Positions 7,120 to 14,697 of a stretch of DNA of 18,315 nucleotides are shown in pieces; position 1 is the first letter of the stretch; the number at the start of each line of letters is the position of its first letter. The position numbers and the translations under genes were made by a program. The notes below the pieces were generated by a model. The model worked only from the letters and a program-made list of their open reading frames with translations, was not told the origin of the DNA and did no database searches. The stretch covers positions 1-18,315 of the forward strand of contig CAJTRL010000071.1 in NCBI GenBank assembly GCA_910578715.1. The letters run 5' to 3'. Source of the stretch: an uncultured Lachnospiraceae bacterium (GTDB lineage: Bacteria; Bacillota; Clostridia; Lachnospirales; Lachnospiraceae).

Positions 7120-7190
7120 AAAAGTCCGACCCTCACACTGCGAATACTTACATAAAATAATCGACTAAAATTGGTGTATAAGTTTCCCAT
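6975..7190 (-). pseudogene. Rpn-family PD-(D/E)XK nuclease/transposase fragment, copy B
   Basis: A good GGGAGG site precedes an ATG at 7190 that opens MGNLYTNFSRLFYVSIRSVR and soon meets a stop. In another frame the sequence continues IILKKDNIEVISVVGQRE, stop, then DILAKDSTGKHY, and a shifted frame gives VEVQKK. These motifs match copy A and the Rpn family core. The N-terminal region between the start and IILKK is mostly deleted. The original ribosome binding site survives, so this is the 5' end of a once-functional gene reduced to about 215 bp. Confidence 0.6.
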
Positions 7191-7216
7191 TGAATTACCT
7201 CCCTAATACAAAATTA

Positions 7217-7975
7217 CTAATTCAACAATCCCCTCAGTTCCTCATGCACCTTCCCGTTCGTCGCAATGACGCTTCCTCTTTTCCGAAAGTCCAGCGGTTC
7301 TCCCGCATAATTCGTTACCCGTCCCCCGGCTTCCGTAACCAGCAGCATGCCGGCCGCAAAATCCCACGGGGAAAGAAGCGTTTCAAAAAAACCGCCCGTG
7401 CGTCCACAGGCAACGTTGGCCAGGTCCAGCGCCGCCGAGCCGGTTCTGCGGATGTCCTGGCTTTTTTCAAAAATCCTTCTGAACCGCCGGAAATTTTCTT
7501 CCGTCAGCTCCCTGTCATAAGGCGATGTCCCGATGGCAATGATAGTCTCGCCCAACGTTTCCGCATCGGAAACGGAAATGGGCGCTCCGTTCAAAAAACT
7601 GCCTTTTCCTTTCTGCGCATGATAAACATCCTCCCGGAAAGGGTCGTAAACAATCCCCATCGTGATTTCTCCTTTTTCGTACAGCGCCAGCGATACGACG
7701 CTGTGCTGATAATCGTGAATGAGATTCGTCGTGCCGTCGATTGGGTCCAGAATCCAGTAAGTGTCCGCATTCATCTCATGCAGCCCTTCCTCCTCGCCCA
7801 GAAATTGAATTTCAGGCGCCAGTCTGCCCAGTTCCCGGCGCAGAAAGTTCTGGATATCGGTATCTACCTGTGTCACATAGTCCGCCGGGCCCTTCACTTT
7901 AATATGAGCCGCCCTTTCTCTGTTTTCTACAAAAGTTTTCGTTCCTTTTACCAGGTCGATAATTTCCTGTACCAT
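7217..7975 (-). CDS. Inositol monophosphatase family protein
   Basis: This 252-residue protein is a member of the Mg2+-dependent inositol-monophosphatase/FBPase-like superfamily, with the usual family length. The metal-site motifs are present: GEEE at 60-63, DPIDGTTN at 77-84 (the two Asp coordinate metal and Thr helps activate water), and SPWDFAAG near 202-209. The likely reaction is hydrolysis of a small phosphate monoester such as myo-inositol-1-phosphate. Members also act on other sugar phosphates or 3'-phosphoadenosine phosphate, so the substrate is open. A start at 8086 would add 37 residues, but the ATG at 7975 has a GGAGG site seven bases upstream and matches the family N-terminus. 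It is transcribed alone from its own promoter. Confidence 0.92.
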   Translation of the reverse strand: MVQEIIDLVKGTKTFVENRERAAHIKVKGPADYVTQVDTDIQNFLRRELGRLAPEIQFLGEEEGLHEMNADTYWILDPIDGTTNLIHDYQHSVVSLALYEKGEITMGIVYDPFREDVYHAQKGKGSFLNGAPISVSDAETLGETIIAIGTSPYDRELTEENFRRFRRIFEKSQDIRRTGSAALDLANVACGRTGGFFETLLSPWDFAAGMLLVTEAGGRVTNYAGEPLDFRKRGSVIATNGKVHEELRGLLN

Positions 7976-8053
7976 AATAGTCCTCCATTCTTGGTCTGCC
8001 CAGGCAGATACGCAGATTAACCGCTGAAAAAACCGTAACCATATCACAACCTG

Positions 8054-8082
8054 ATTATACAATTTTCCCTTTTGTATATCAA
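8054..8082 (-). promoter_or_regulatory. Sigma-A promoter of the inositol monophosphatase gene
   Basis: The minus strand has TTGATA (8082-8077), a 17-bp spacer and a perfect TATAAT (8059-8054). The leader is about 70 bases and contains a small CTGCC-TG-GGCAG palindrome near 8000. This promoter lies inside the longer reading frame, which supports the downstream ATG at 7975. Confidence 0.75.
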
Positions 8083-8124
8083 ACACTTTTATCCCTTTTC
8101 CTTATCCCTTCAAAATAAACAAAA

Positions 8125-8146
8125 CCCTTGCAGATTTCCGCAAGGG
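8125..8146 (-). terminator. Intrinsic terminator after the ABC transporter operon
   Basis: A perfect 7-bp stem (CCCTTGC/GCAAGGG) with an 8-base loop is followed on the minus strand by TTTTGTTTATTTTG. It lies about 80 bp after the stop of the second ABC gene and just before the next promoter. Confidence 0.75.
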
Positions 8147-8228
8147 CCAGTCTTTCTATCTTTTCAAATTTTCTTATTTCCATACCCTTCTCTCATTCAG
8201 CATTCTTCACTTTTATCCCTTCCGCCTT

Positions 8229-10082
8229 TCATCTTCCAGACAGAGCCGCCAGTCTGCCATACACGCCGCCCCGCTCCACCAGCTCGGCGTGCTTTCCTTT
8301 CTCGCATATTTTTCCGTTCTCGATGACATAAATCATATCCGCCTTTTCGATGGTGGAAAGCCTGTGCGCCACGACAAGCGTTGTCCGGCCTCCCATAAGG
8401 TCCTCGATGCCTTTCTGGACAAGCTGCTCGCTTTCCGAATCCAAAGCGGACGTGGCTTCGTCCAGCAGCAGAATCGGCGCGTTTCTGATAAATGCGCGGG
8501 CAATCGCAATTCGCTGGCGCTGACCGCCGGACAGGCTTTCTCCCCGCTCCCCGACCATCGTATCGTATCCGTTTGGAAAGGACATGATAAAATCATGCGC
8601 ATAAGCGCGTCTGGCCGCCTCCACAACTTCCTCGTCACTGGCTCCAAGCCTCCCATACCGTATATTTTCTTTGATGCTTGTTGTAAAAAGATAGGCATCC
8701 TGCGGCACATAAGCGATGTTTTCCCGCAGCTGTTCAGGCGTATAATCGGACATCTGTTTTCCAAGCACGCCGATGTTACCGCTGTCCAGACTGTAAAAAC
8801 CGAGCAGCAGCTTCACGATGGTGCTTTTCCCGCCGCCGCTTTCTCCGACGAGTGCCGCCATTTTTCCCTCGTCCACTACGATATCCACGCCATCCAGCAC
8901 CTTTTCCGAGCCATCATAGGAAAATACCGCATTGTTTATGAGAATGCCGCCGTCTTTATCGCACAATCCCCTGTTCATCTCCGCATCATCAGTCTGGCCA
9001 GACTCTGACCGGACACAGTCTGGCTCTGATTGAACACAATCCGGCTCGGACTGAACACAGTCTGGCTCGGACTGGACATGTACCGACTTCAACCGGACAC
9101 ATCCCAGCTCCGGCTGAAACGGTTCATCCAATATCTCAAACACTCTGTCCGAAAGAACAAGACAGTCTATCAGGCATCCCCAGGCGCTTCCGATATTGCT
9201 CAAAAAGAAGGCCACCATCCCCTGTAAACTGAGAATTGCCACCACTGTGCCGAAATCTACAAGGCCGGCGAAGGACATGAAAACGCCGATGAGCAGAATA
9301 ACGATATTGCACAGAAACCCGGAAGCCCATTCTACCGCCATCACATCGGACATTCTGCGGAACCGCTTCATTGTGCTCACAGCCATTTTCTCATTCGCAT
9401 CGGTATATTTTTCCACCATGCCGCGCGCCCCGGGAAACATTTTGACAACGTCAATCCCGGCCAGAATATCTGTCAGGCATATCGTACAGGCAGTAAAAAA
9501 TTTCTGTATCGTGACCGCCATGCCGCGAAGCGGCGCGGAAAGAACCATATTGATTCTCACGGACACCAGACTGAGCACAAGCACCAGCAGCCCGATTCTG
9601 AAATCAAGCGCCAGAATTATGACAATCGCGGCCCCTCCCATGATAATTGGCTGAATGACCCGCGAATGTCTGTTTGCGAGAGAATTCTTAATATCTTCCA
9701 CATGAAAACACAGTTTCTGAATGGAATCCGCCGTATGATGCCCCTCAAAATAAGATAACGGCAGACGGAATAAATGGCCCATCACCCGCAGACGAAGCCT
9801 GGCCATAATCTGTCGAATCTGATACATATAAAGATAAGTGACCAGAACCCTTGCCATGCTGACAGCCAGAACGACCGCCGCCAGCCGGAGCGCCCTATAA
9901 AACAAGCGCATATCGGAAGCCGTCACCGCATTGATTATTTTTTGATAAAAAAGTGCGTTTGCCGCACTTATCATTACTTCTATACAAGGTATCAGCAACA
10001 GACAGCACCAGTATAAACCGGCCTTTTCAAATAGCGAAAAATATTTTTTCAAATGTACAACTGTTATTCTTTCCTGTTTCAT
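8229..10082 (-). CDS. ABC exporter-fold half-transporter (permease plus ATPase) with heptad-repeat linker
   Basis: This 617-residue protein has an N-terminal six-helix membrane domain (about 20-310) and a C-terminal ATPase. ATPase motifs are intact: Walker A GESGGGKST (413-421), Q-loop YVPQDAY, signature LSGGQ (516-520), Walker B ILLLDE with catalytic Glu (537-542), and switch His in VAHRLS (573). Between the domains (323-364) lie six degenerate heptads, three of them QSEPDCV, encoded by a 21-bp tandem repeat; this makes the linker longer than usual. It is the downstream partner of the ABC gene at 10227-11966 and probably forms a heterodimer with it. Substrate is unknown. A TTG start at 10130 would fall inside a palindromic repeat, so the ATG at 10082 is preferred. 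Confidence 0.9.
   Translation of the reverse strand: MKQERITVVHLKKYFSLFEKAGLYWCCLLLIPCIEVMISAANALFYQKIINAVTASDMRLFYRALRLAAVVLAVSMARVLVTYLYMYQIRQIMARLRLRVMGHLFRLPLSYFEGHHTADSIQKLCFHVEDIKNSLANRHSRVIQPIIMGGAAIVIILALDFRIGLLVLVLSLVSVRINMVLSAPLRGMAVTIQKFFTACTICLTDILAGIDVVKMFPGARGMVEKYTDANEKMAVSTMKRFRRMSDVMAVEWASGFLCNIVILLIGVFMSFAGLVDFGTVVAILSLQGMVAFFLSNIGSAWGCLIDCLVLSDRVFEILDEPFQPELGCVRLKSVHVQSEPDCVQSEPDCVQSEPDCVRSESGQTDDAEMNRGLCDKDGGILINNAVFSYDGSEKVLDGVDIVVDEGKMAALVGESGGGKSTIVKLLLGFYSLDSGNIGVLGKQMSDYTPEQLRENIAYVPQDAYLFTTSIKENIRYGRLGASDEEVVEAARRAYAHDFIMSFPNGYDTMVGERGESLSGGQRQRIAIARAFIRNAPILLLDEATSALDSESEQLVQKGIEDLMGGRTTLVVAHRLSTIEKADMIYVIENGKICEKGKHAELVERGGVYGRLAALSGR
8992..9117. repeat. 21-bp coding minisatellite, about six units
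   Basis: Units of 21 bp start at 9013, 9034, 9055, 9076 and 9097, with a decayed one at 8992. The best-conserved three read ACACAGTCTGGCT plus CTGATTGA or CGGACTGA. Each unit encodes one heptad (QSEPDCV and variants), so copy-number change keeps the frame. Confidence 0.85.
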
Positions 10083-10123
10083 TCCCCTACGGCCCCTTCC
10101 GTTCCCGCCATATTTGTCTACAT

Positions 10124-10206
10124 GGGTCAAGCGAACATGCTTGCATGTTCATTTGACCCTCAAATCAAGGTTGAAAGATTTTCTTTCAACCTTACTCCCA
10201 TCTGCC
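10124..10206. repeat. Palindromic intergenic repeat, copy 1
   Basis: The copy contains a nested palindrome (GGGTCAA...TTGACCC enclosing GAACATGC-TT-GCATGTTC, 10124-10159), then CTCAAATCAA. A perfect 12-bp hairpin follows (AAGGTTGAAAGA, 3-base loop, 10167-10193), and then ACTCCCATCTGCC (10194-10206). The CTCAAATCAA box, the hairpin and the ACTCCCATCTGCC box recur at 17247-17309. It sits between the two ABC genes. Confidence 0.8.
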
Positions 10207-10226
10207 CATGTCGTTTCCCGGTATGC

Positions 10227-11966
10227 TCAAGATTCCTTTTCCGCATGCGCGCAATAGCCGGAATACAATTTCGGGTATACTCTGCCATGTTCCAGCAATT
10301 CTTCATGGGTGCCGCCTTCGACCGCCCTTCCATGCTCTACAACAACAATATAGTCAGCGTTCTTTATCGTGGACAGCCTGTGGGCAACCACAAAAGTCGT
10401 CCGTCCCTTTGCCAGTCCGTCAAGCGCCTTCTGCACATCGGCCTCCGCCTGTACATCCAGCGCCGATGTGGCCTCGTCCAGAAGCAGAATGGGCGCGTCT
10501 TTCAAAATCGCCCTCGCGATGGCAATGCGCTGTATCTGCCCGCCCGACAGTCTGGCGCCGCGCTCGCCCGCCAGCGTATCATACTTTTGGGGAAATTCTT
10601 CTATAAAGCCGGCGGCATTGGCCATTTCAGCCGCCCTGCGGATTTCCGCTTCCTCTGCACCGCGCTTTCCCATTGCGATATTTTCTCCTACGGAAACGGG
10701 AAACAGGTAGGAATGCTGTGATACATAGGAAATCCGGGCACGCACCGCCTCCAGATTCCAGTCCTCAAGCGCCACGCCCTCGATTAGAATCTTTCCGCTC
10801 TGCGGCCGGTAGAACCCGCATACAAGGCGAAGCAGCGTACTTTTTCCGCCCCCGCTCGCACCGACCACCGCAACCGTTTTTCCCCTGGGCACTTCCAGGC
10901 TCATCCCGTCCAGCACTGGAACGCCTTCTTCATAAGCAAACGACACATTTTGAAATTCGATTGCGGGGGCGTCTTCCCGGCCGGATTCCTGTATTCCCGT
11001 GGGCTCAACCGGCGTATTTAACAGTTCAAACACTCTTTCCGCTGCCGCCAGTGCCACCTTGCTGTTAAAGATACGGCTCGCCATATCGTTGACAACTTCT
11101 ACCATCTGAGGCAAAAGAGAGAAGAACGCCACGAGCGCGCCGATTGTCATCTTACCCCGAAGGCAGAACCATCCGCCTGCGGCAAGACAGAGGATGGACG
11201 AAAGCGTCCCGGAAAGAATAAAAAATACCCGTCCTTTATATTGATTCTGGTCGTTATGAACCGCCATATCCGTCATTTTCCATACGCTGTTACGATATTT
11301 TCCGAAAAGCGTTTCCTGAAGAGAATAGCCTTTGACAATCTCCATGCCGCCTATCATATCCGCCGAATCGCTGATGACCTCCGCAGAATACTGCATATAC
11401 GCCCGCGAACCCGCCTTAAACTTCGTCGTCAGCGAAGCGCCAAAGGGCAGACAGATAAGTGTCGGTACAATAGAAATCAGAAATAACACCGGATTCAGGT
11501 ACAGCAGATAAACCAGATAAAAAACAAGCAGAAAAGGATTCCTGATAATCAGAATCAAATCATCCTGTACAAAACTGCTGACCTTGTTCACGTCGTCGCT
11601 CAGCCTCGACAAAATATCCCCGGAGCGGTTTTTTGACAAATACTCTTCGGTCATCCCGGTAATATGCGCCACTGCATCATCCTTTACTTCTCTCAGCATC
11701 TTCGTGGCCACGCTCCCGGAAGCATACCGCGTAAGCCATGCCGCCCCCGCTCCGGCCGCCAGAATGCCGATGCACGCCAGAACGATATATCCTATATCCG
11801 CCATGGTTCCGGCTTCCAGGCCGTCCACAACACGCTTTAAAAGTTCCGAACCCGCAACGCTGCAGACAGCGCACATCGCCCCGGCCGCCAGCGCGAGCAG
11901 TATTAGTTTTATATGCTTCCCGACATACCCGGTAACCTGTGCGAGAATTTCTTTTTCTGTTTTCAT
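10227..11966 (-). CDS. ABC exporter-fold half-transporter (permease plus ATPase), partner subunit
   Basis: This 579-residue protein has the normal length of an ABC exporter half: six membrane helices in about 15-310, then the ATPase. Motifs are Walker A GASGGGKST (369-377), Q-loop YVSQHSY (417), signature LSGGQ (473-477), Walker B ILLLDE with catalytic Glu (493-498), D-loop SALD, and switch His in VAHRLS (529). Both halves of this pair keep the catalytic Glu, so neither site looks degenerate. It follows the AraC gene by 82 bp, has an AAGGAGG site, and precedes the second half-transporter by about 145 bp. AraC plus two exporter-fold halves recalls siderophore uptake systems such as YbtPQ, but that substrate is a guess. 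Confidence 0.92.
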   Translation of the reverse strand: MKTEKEILAQVTGYVGKHIKLILLALAAGAMCAVCSVAGSELLKRVVDGLEAGTMADIGYIVLACIGILAAGAGAAWLTRYASGSVATKMLREVKDDAVAHITGMTEEYLSKNRSGDILSRLSDDVNKVSSFVQDDLILIIRNPFLLVFYLVYLLYLNPVLFLISIVPTLICLPFGASLTTKFKAGSRAYMQYSAEVISDSADMIGGMEIVKGYSLQETLFGKYRNSVWKMTDMAVHNDQNQYKGRVFFILSGTLSSILCLAAGGWFCLRGKMTIGALVAFFSLLPQMVEVVNDMASRIFNSKVALAAAERVFELLNTPVEPTGIQESGREDAPAIEFQNVSFAYEEGVPVLDGMSLEVPRGKTVAVVGASGGGKSTLLRLVCGFYRPQSGKILIEGVALEDWNLEAVRARISYVSQHSYLFPVSVGENIAMGKRGAEEAEIRRAAEMANAAGFIEEFPQKYDTLAGERGARLSGGQIQRIAIARAILKDAPILLLDEATSALDVQAEADVQKALDGLAKGRTTFVVAHRLSTIKNADYIVVVEHGRAVEGGTHEELLEHGRVYPKLYSGYCAHAEKES

Positions 11967-12048
11967 GCCAGCCTCCTTGTCATTCTCTCAACTGCTGCAT
12001 TGATGCCACTTTTCCGGTCCGCTGTACTGATACCCTCTCCGCAGCCTG

Positions 12049-12951
12049 TTACATTTGTTCTTTTCTGAATTGCAGCGGAGACATTCCGGTCATTCTTTTA
12101 AAGCAGTCGCTGAAATAAGTATTGCTTGAAAAACCGGACTTTTCCGCAATTTCCGCCATGCTCTCATCGGTGCCGACCAGCAGTTTCTGCGCATACAAAA
12201 TCTTTTCGTTTAAAACAAAAACCGAATACGGCGTATGCAGATACGCAATAAAAATTTTGGACAAATAAGACGGCGAAATATGAATATATCCGGCGGTTTC
12301 CCGAAGAGACGGACTCCCGGCCAGATGGTCCTTAACATAAGCAATCGCTTCCGGCAGTTTATCCGGCGGTCCGTCATTGTCCGCGCTTTTGCCCATCTTT
12401 CTATCCGCTGTTGCGTCTGCCGCTCTGCCCTCTGTTCTGTTCCCCTCATTTGTCTGCTCCATATCCTCGCTTTTTTCAAACATGAAAACGAGCAGTTCGT
12501 TTAAAAGACCTTTCAGAATAATCTCGGAATACCGGTTGTAGTCATTCCATTCCCGCTCCATTTCTTTCATAATCCGCAAAACTTTCTGCTGTTCAGCCTT
12601 TTTCAGATGGATGGTAAGCTCCCGGCCTTCCAGAAGTTCGTCAAAACTCCGGACTTCCATTACCTTCAGCAAATCGGAAAGCATCGCTCCTGTAAATTTT
12701 ATGAGAATCTCTTCCCGCGGCATCCCGGACAAGTTCACCGTTCGAAAATAAAGGTTCTGCGGTATCAGCGAGATATCGCCGGCCCTGCATACCGAAGCGC
12801 CCTCCGGCGAATAGCTGATACTGTCCCCGCTTATCATATAGGAAAGTCCATAAAAGTCTGTATAGGCTTCTGCTGCCGGCATTTCATAATTCGGCCGCCG
12901 GCAATAATGGCTGTAATGAAAATGATATCCTGCTTTTAACGGAAACGGCAT
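12049..12951 (-). CDS. AraC-family transcriptional regulator
   Basis: This 300-residue protein has an N-terminal cupin-like ligand domain (about 1-110) and a helical dimerisation part. A polar, probably flexible insert (about 163-197, rich in Glu, Asp, Arg and Gly) follows. The C-terminal AraC double helix-turn-helix spans about 200-300 (first helix pair LRETAGYIHISPSYLSKIF; second MAEIAEKSGFSSNTYFSDCF, then FKRMTGMSPLQFR). This is the standard AraC signature. It lies immediately upstream of the two ABC genes on the same strand and is likely their activator. The start has AAAGGAGGAATCAGG before the ATG. A TATAAT at 13008-13003 has no good -35 box, consistent with activator dependence. Confidence 0.92.
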   Translation of the reverse strand: MPFPLKAGYHFHYSHYCRRPNYEMPAAEAYTDFYGLSYMISGDSISYSPEGASVCRAGDISLIPQNLYFRTVNLSGMPREEILIKFTGAMLSDLLKVMEVRSFDELLEGRELTIHLKKAEQQKVLRIMKEMEREWNDYNRYSEIILKGLLNELLVFMFEKSEDMEQTNEGNRTEGRAADATADRKMGKSADNDGPPDKLPEAIAYVKDHLAGSPSLRETAGYIHISPSYLSKIFIAYLHTPYSVFVLNEKILYAQKLLVGTDESMAEIAEKSGFSSNTYFSDCFKRMTGMSPLQFRKEQM

Positions 12952-13002
12952 CCTGATTCCTCCTTTCCTATGTCCGTACAGGCAGACAGCGCTTACCGTT
13001 TA

Positions 13003-13008
13003 ATTATA
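13003..13008 (-). promoter_or_regulatory. -10 box before the AraC gene
   Basis: A perfect TATAAT on the minus strand lies about 50 bases before the AraC ATG. The bases 17-18 bp upstream are GC-rich and do not resemble TTGACA. A CGGGG...CCCCG inverted repeat lies there instead. Confidence 0.35.
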
Positions 13009-13024
13009 TTCGGGGACGACCGTC

Positions 13025-14359
13025 TCAGGCCCCGGGCCAGGATATTTTCCCCCGGCTCCAGAACTTCTCTCCCTTATGGCCGTCGTCCGCCTCTATCCGC
13101 CCGATACACCAGCATTCCGAGAACTGCCTGATGATGTCCATTGCTTCCTTCCTGTATTTTTCCGGTACGGCCACTATCATACCGATTCCCATGCTGAAAT
13201 GACATGGAAACACTTTTTCTCCAATCATATCCTGCTCATACAGGAAACGGTACAGCGGCAGCACAGGAACGGCGGACAGGTCAATGCAGGCTCCGATTCC
13301 GTCCGGAATTTCCATCCAGAATTTCCGGTTTAACAAAGTGTGCCCGGCCCGCAAATCGGAAATGCTGGAATCGCCGCCGTCACCGGTTTTTCTGTTTAAC
13401 AGGGCGTGGCCGTTCCGGAAAGCCATATGCAGATATCCGGCTTCCTGCAATGCCATGATTTCCCTCGTGTAAGCCGTATTCGCCCGCATCAGCTCATCCA
13501 GGAAAAAAACATTCCCGTCGATTTTGGCATGATAGAGCTCCGGCTTTCTGTCGAGCATAATTTTTACGAAAGGATAACTCGTCCCCTCGATTCCTTCCGT
13601 CTTTATTCCGATTAGGACATCCCCTTTCCGCAGACGGTCACATGTCAGCAGTTTATCCCTGTCCTGTACTCCGACTACCATAGCGCTTACCGTATATTCC
13701 TCCGGCGTATAATTGACGGGCTGCGCCGCAATCTCCATGCCGGAAAAGGAAACCTGATTCTGGTCGCAAATCTGCCGGAATGTCTGCGCCATCAGATAAA
13801 GCTGTTCCTGATTGTAATTTCCGCACAGTACCATTGCCTTTAAAAGCACCGGCCTCATGCCATGCTGTAAAATATAGTTCATGGCATTGGCCGCCGTGTC
13901 CGCACAGATTTCCCGGTTATACCGATACTCTTTCGCCAGCTTTTCTTTCGAACCAGGCACACACAAAATACAGGAATATACCGGGTCCTTCATCTGTGAA
14001 GTATCTATCTCAAACAGACAGGCGTCCGCAAAGTTGGCAGACAAAATGTTTCTGTCATTGGTCTGCAGCTTTTCAATCTCTCTTTTTAACGTATACAGCT
14101 TCTGTACATCCAGACCGGATTCCCGGTACGAAATTCCCCTGTTCTGCCATTGATTCTCATTTAACAGGGCATCAACGGTCACGTCCAATAAACCGGAAAT
14201 TTCATATAACATATCAACCGTCGGGAGACTTTTTCCAGACTCCCACTTTGAAACAGCCTGATAGGAAATATGCAGAAGGTCGGCAAGCTCCCTCTGCGTC
14301 ATTCCCCTTTCTTTTCTGAAAAAAGTAATTCTTTTCCCGATTTCCCTTTTATCCAGCAT
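13025..14359 (-). CDS. XRE-type HTH regulator fused to a degenerate PurM/AIR-synthase-like domain
   Basis: This 444-residue protein starts with a Cro/CI helix-turn-helix (about 7-65, MTQRELADLLHISYQAVSKW). From about 76 to 424 it follows the order of phosphoribosylformylglycinamidine cyclo-ligase (PurM): YRESGLDVQ (PurM SYKDAGVDI), SGMEIAAQPVNYTPEEYTVS (PurM GETAEMPGMYKPGEYDLAG), GDVLIGIKTEGI, and FSMGIGMIVAV near the end. Key PurM motifs are lost: SGTDGVGTK is replaced by SCILCVPGSKEK, and GGETAEMPG by FSGMEIAAQ. It is probably a ligand-sensing repressor rather than an enzyme. A 66-bp insertion duplicates GHALLNRK (317-324 and 339-346). The ATG at 14359 has an AAGGGTG site, so an 18-residue longer start is less likely. 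Confidence 0.8.
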   Translation of the reverse strand: MLDKREIGKRITFFRKERGMTQRELADLLHISYQAVSKWESGKSLPTVDMLYEISGLLDVTVDALLNENQWQNRGISYRESGLDVQKLYTLKREIEKLQTNDRNILSANFADACLFEIDTSQMKDPVYSCILCVPGSKEKLAKEYRYNREICADTAANAMNYILQHGMRPVLLKAMVLCGNYNQEQLYLMAQTFRQICDQNQVSFSGMEIAAQPVNYTPEEYTVSAMVVGVQDRDKLLTCDRLRKGDVLIGIKTEGIEGTSYPFVKIMLDRKPELYHAKIDGNVFFLDELMRANTAYTREIMALQEAGYLHMAFRNGHALLNRKTGDGGDSSISDLRAGHTLLNRKFWMEIPDGIGACIDLSAVPVLPLYRFLYEQDMIGEKVFPCHFSMGIGMIVAVPEKYRKEAMDIIRQFSECWCIGRIEADDGHKGEKFWSRGKISWPGA

Positions 14360-14383
14360 ATGCTCTTCACCCTTTCCGCTACA

Positions 14384-14413
14384 AATATACCACAATTTGA
14401 TACCTGATAACAA
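14384..14413 (-). promoter_or_regulatory. Probable promoter of the HTH-PurM gene
   Basis: TTGTTA (14413-14408) and TATATT (14389-14384) are 18 bp apart on the minus strand, about 25 bases before the ATG at 14359. The leader would be short, as is common for autoregulated repressors. Confidence 0.4.
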
Positions 14414-14483
14414 TCAACGCGTTTGCGAATGAAATCGCTTCAAAACAAAGTATATCAACTGGCAGTTTCTTTTATCAAAATTA

Positions 14484-14507
14484 AGCGGGAGAATGACTTT
14501 TCCCGCT
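14484..14507. terminator. Hairpin, possible second terminator of the aldo/keto reductase gene
   Basis: AGCGGGA and TCCCGCT form a 7-bp stem around a 10-base loop. On the minus strand it is followed by TAATTTTG, a weak T run. It lies about 190 bp after the aldo/keto reductase stop. Confidence 0.5.
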
Positions 14508-14535
14508 GTGATTACAGCTCTTTCCTATAAAATAG

Positions 14536-14574
14536 AAATACGGCGCATGGCCGCCAATGCCACACACCGTATTT
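14536..14574 (-). terminator. Hairpin, likely terminator of the aldo/keto reductase gene
   Basis: AAATACGG and CCGTATTT pair over 8 bp around a GC-rich loop that can itself fold. The minus-strand sequence after it is CTATTTTATAGG. It is about 125 bp past the stop. Confidence 0.5.
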
Positions 14575-14618
14575 TCTCTCATCTGTCCGTAACGCTTAAC
14601 CTTTCTTTTTGTGATGTT

Positions 14619-14690
14619 TTTTCTGTCAATATTTACCTTCTTTGTTATGCCGGCTTTTCTGTCAATATTTACCCTCTTTGTTATGTCGGC
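14619..14690. repeat. 36-bp tandem repeat, two copies
   Basis: Two adjacent 36-bp units (14619-14654 and 14655-14690) begin TTTTCTGTCAATATTTACC and end GGC. They differ at only two positions, and the first six bases of a third unit follow. The array ends seven bases short of the aldo/keto reductase stop codon. Confidence 0.85.
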
Positions 14691-14697
14691 TTTTCTA

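Noticed and set aside
7190..8020. Plus-strand frame of 276 codons
   Set aside because: It is the antisense shadow of the inositol monophosphatase gene, which has full family motifs, a ribosome binding site and a promoter.
8289..9008. Plus-strand frame of 239 codons
   Set aside because: It lies opposite the ABC ATPase domain; the composition is that of an antisense frame and no ribosome binding site is seen.
10083..10130. TTG-initiated extension of the ABC gene (16 extra residues)
   Set aside because: The start would lie in the palindromic repeat and the extra residues are Gly/Arg-rich without family match.
10053..10721. Plus-strand frame of 222 codons
   Set aside because: It runs through the palindromic repeat and antisense to the ABC ATPase; no motif.
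13780..14319. Plus-strand frame of 179 codons
   Set aside because: It is antisense to the HTH-PurM gene, with no start signal.
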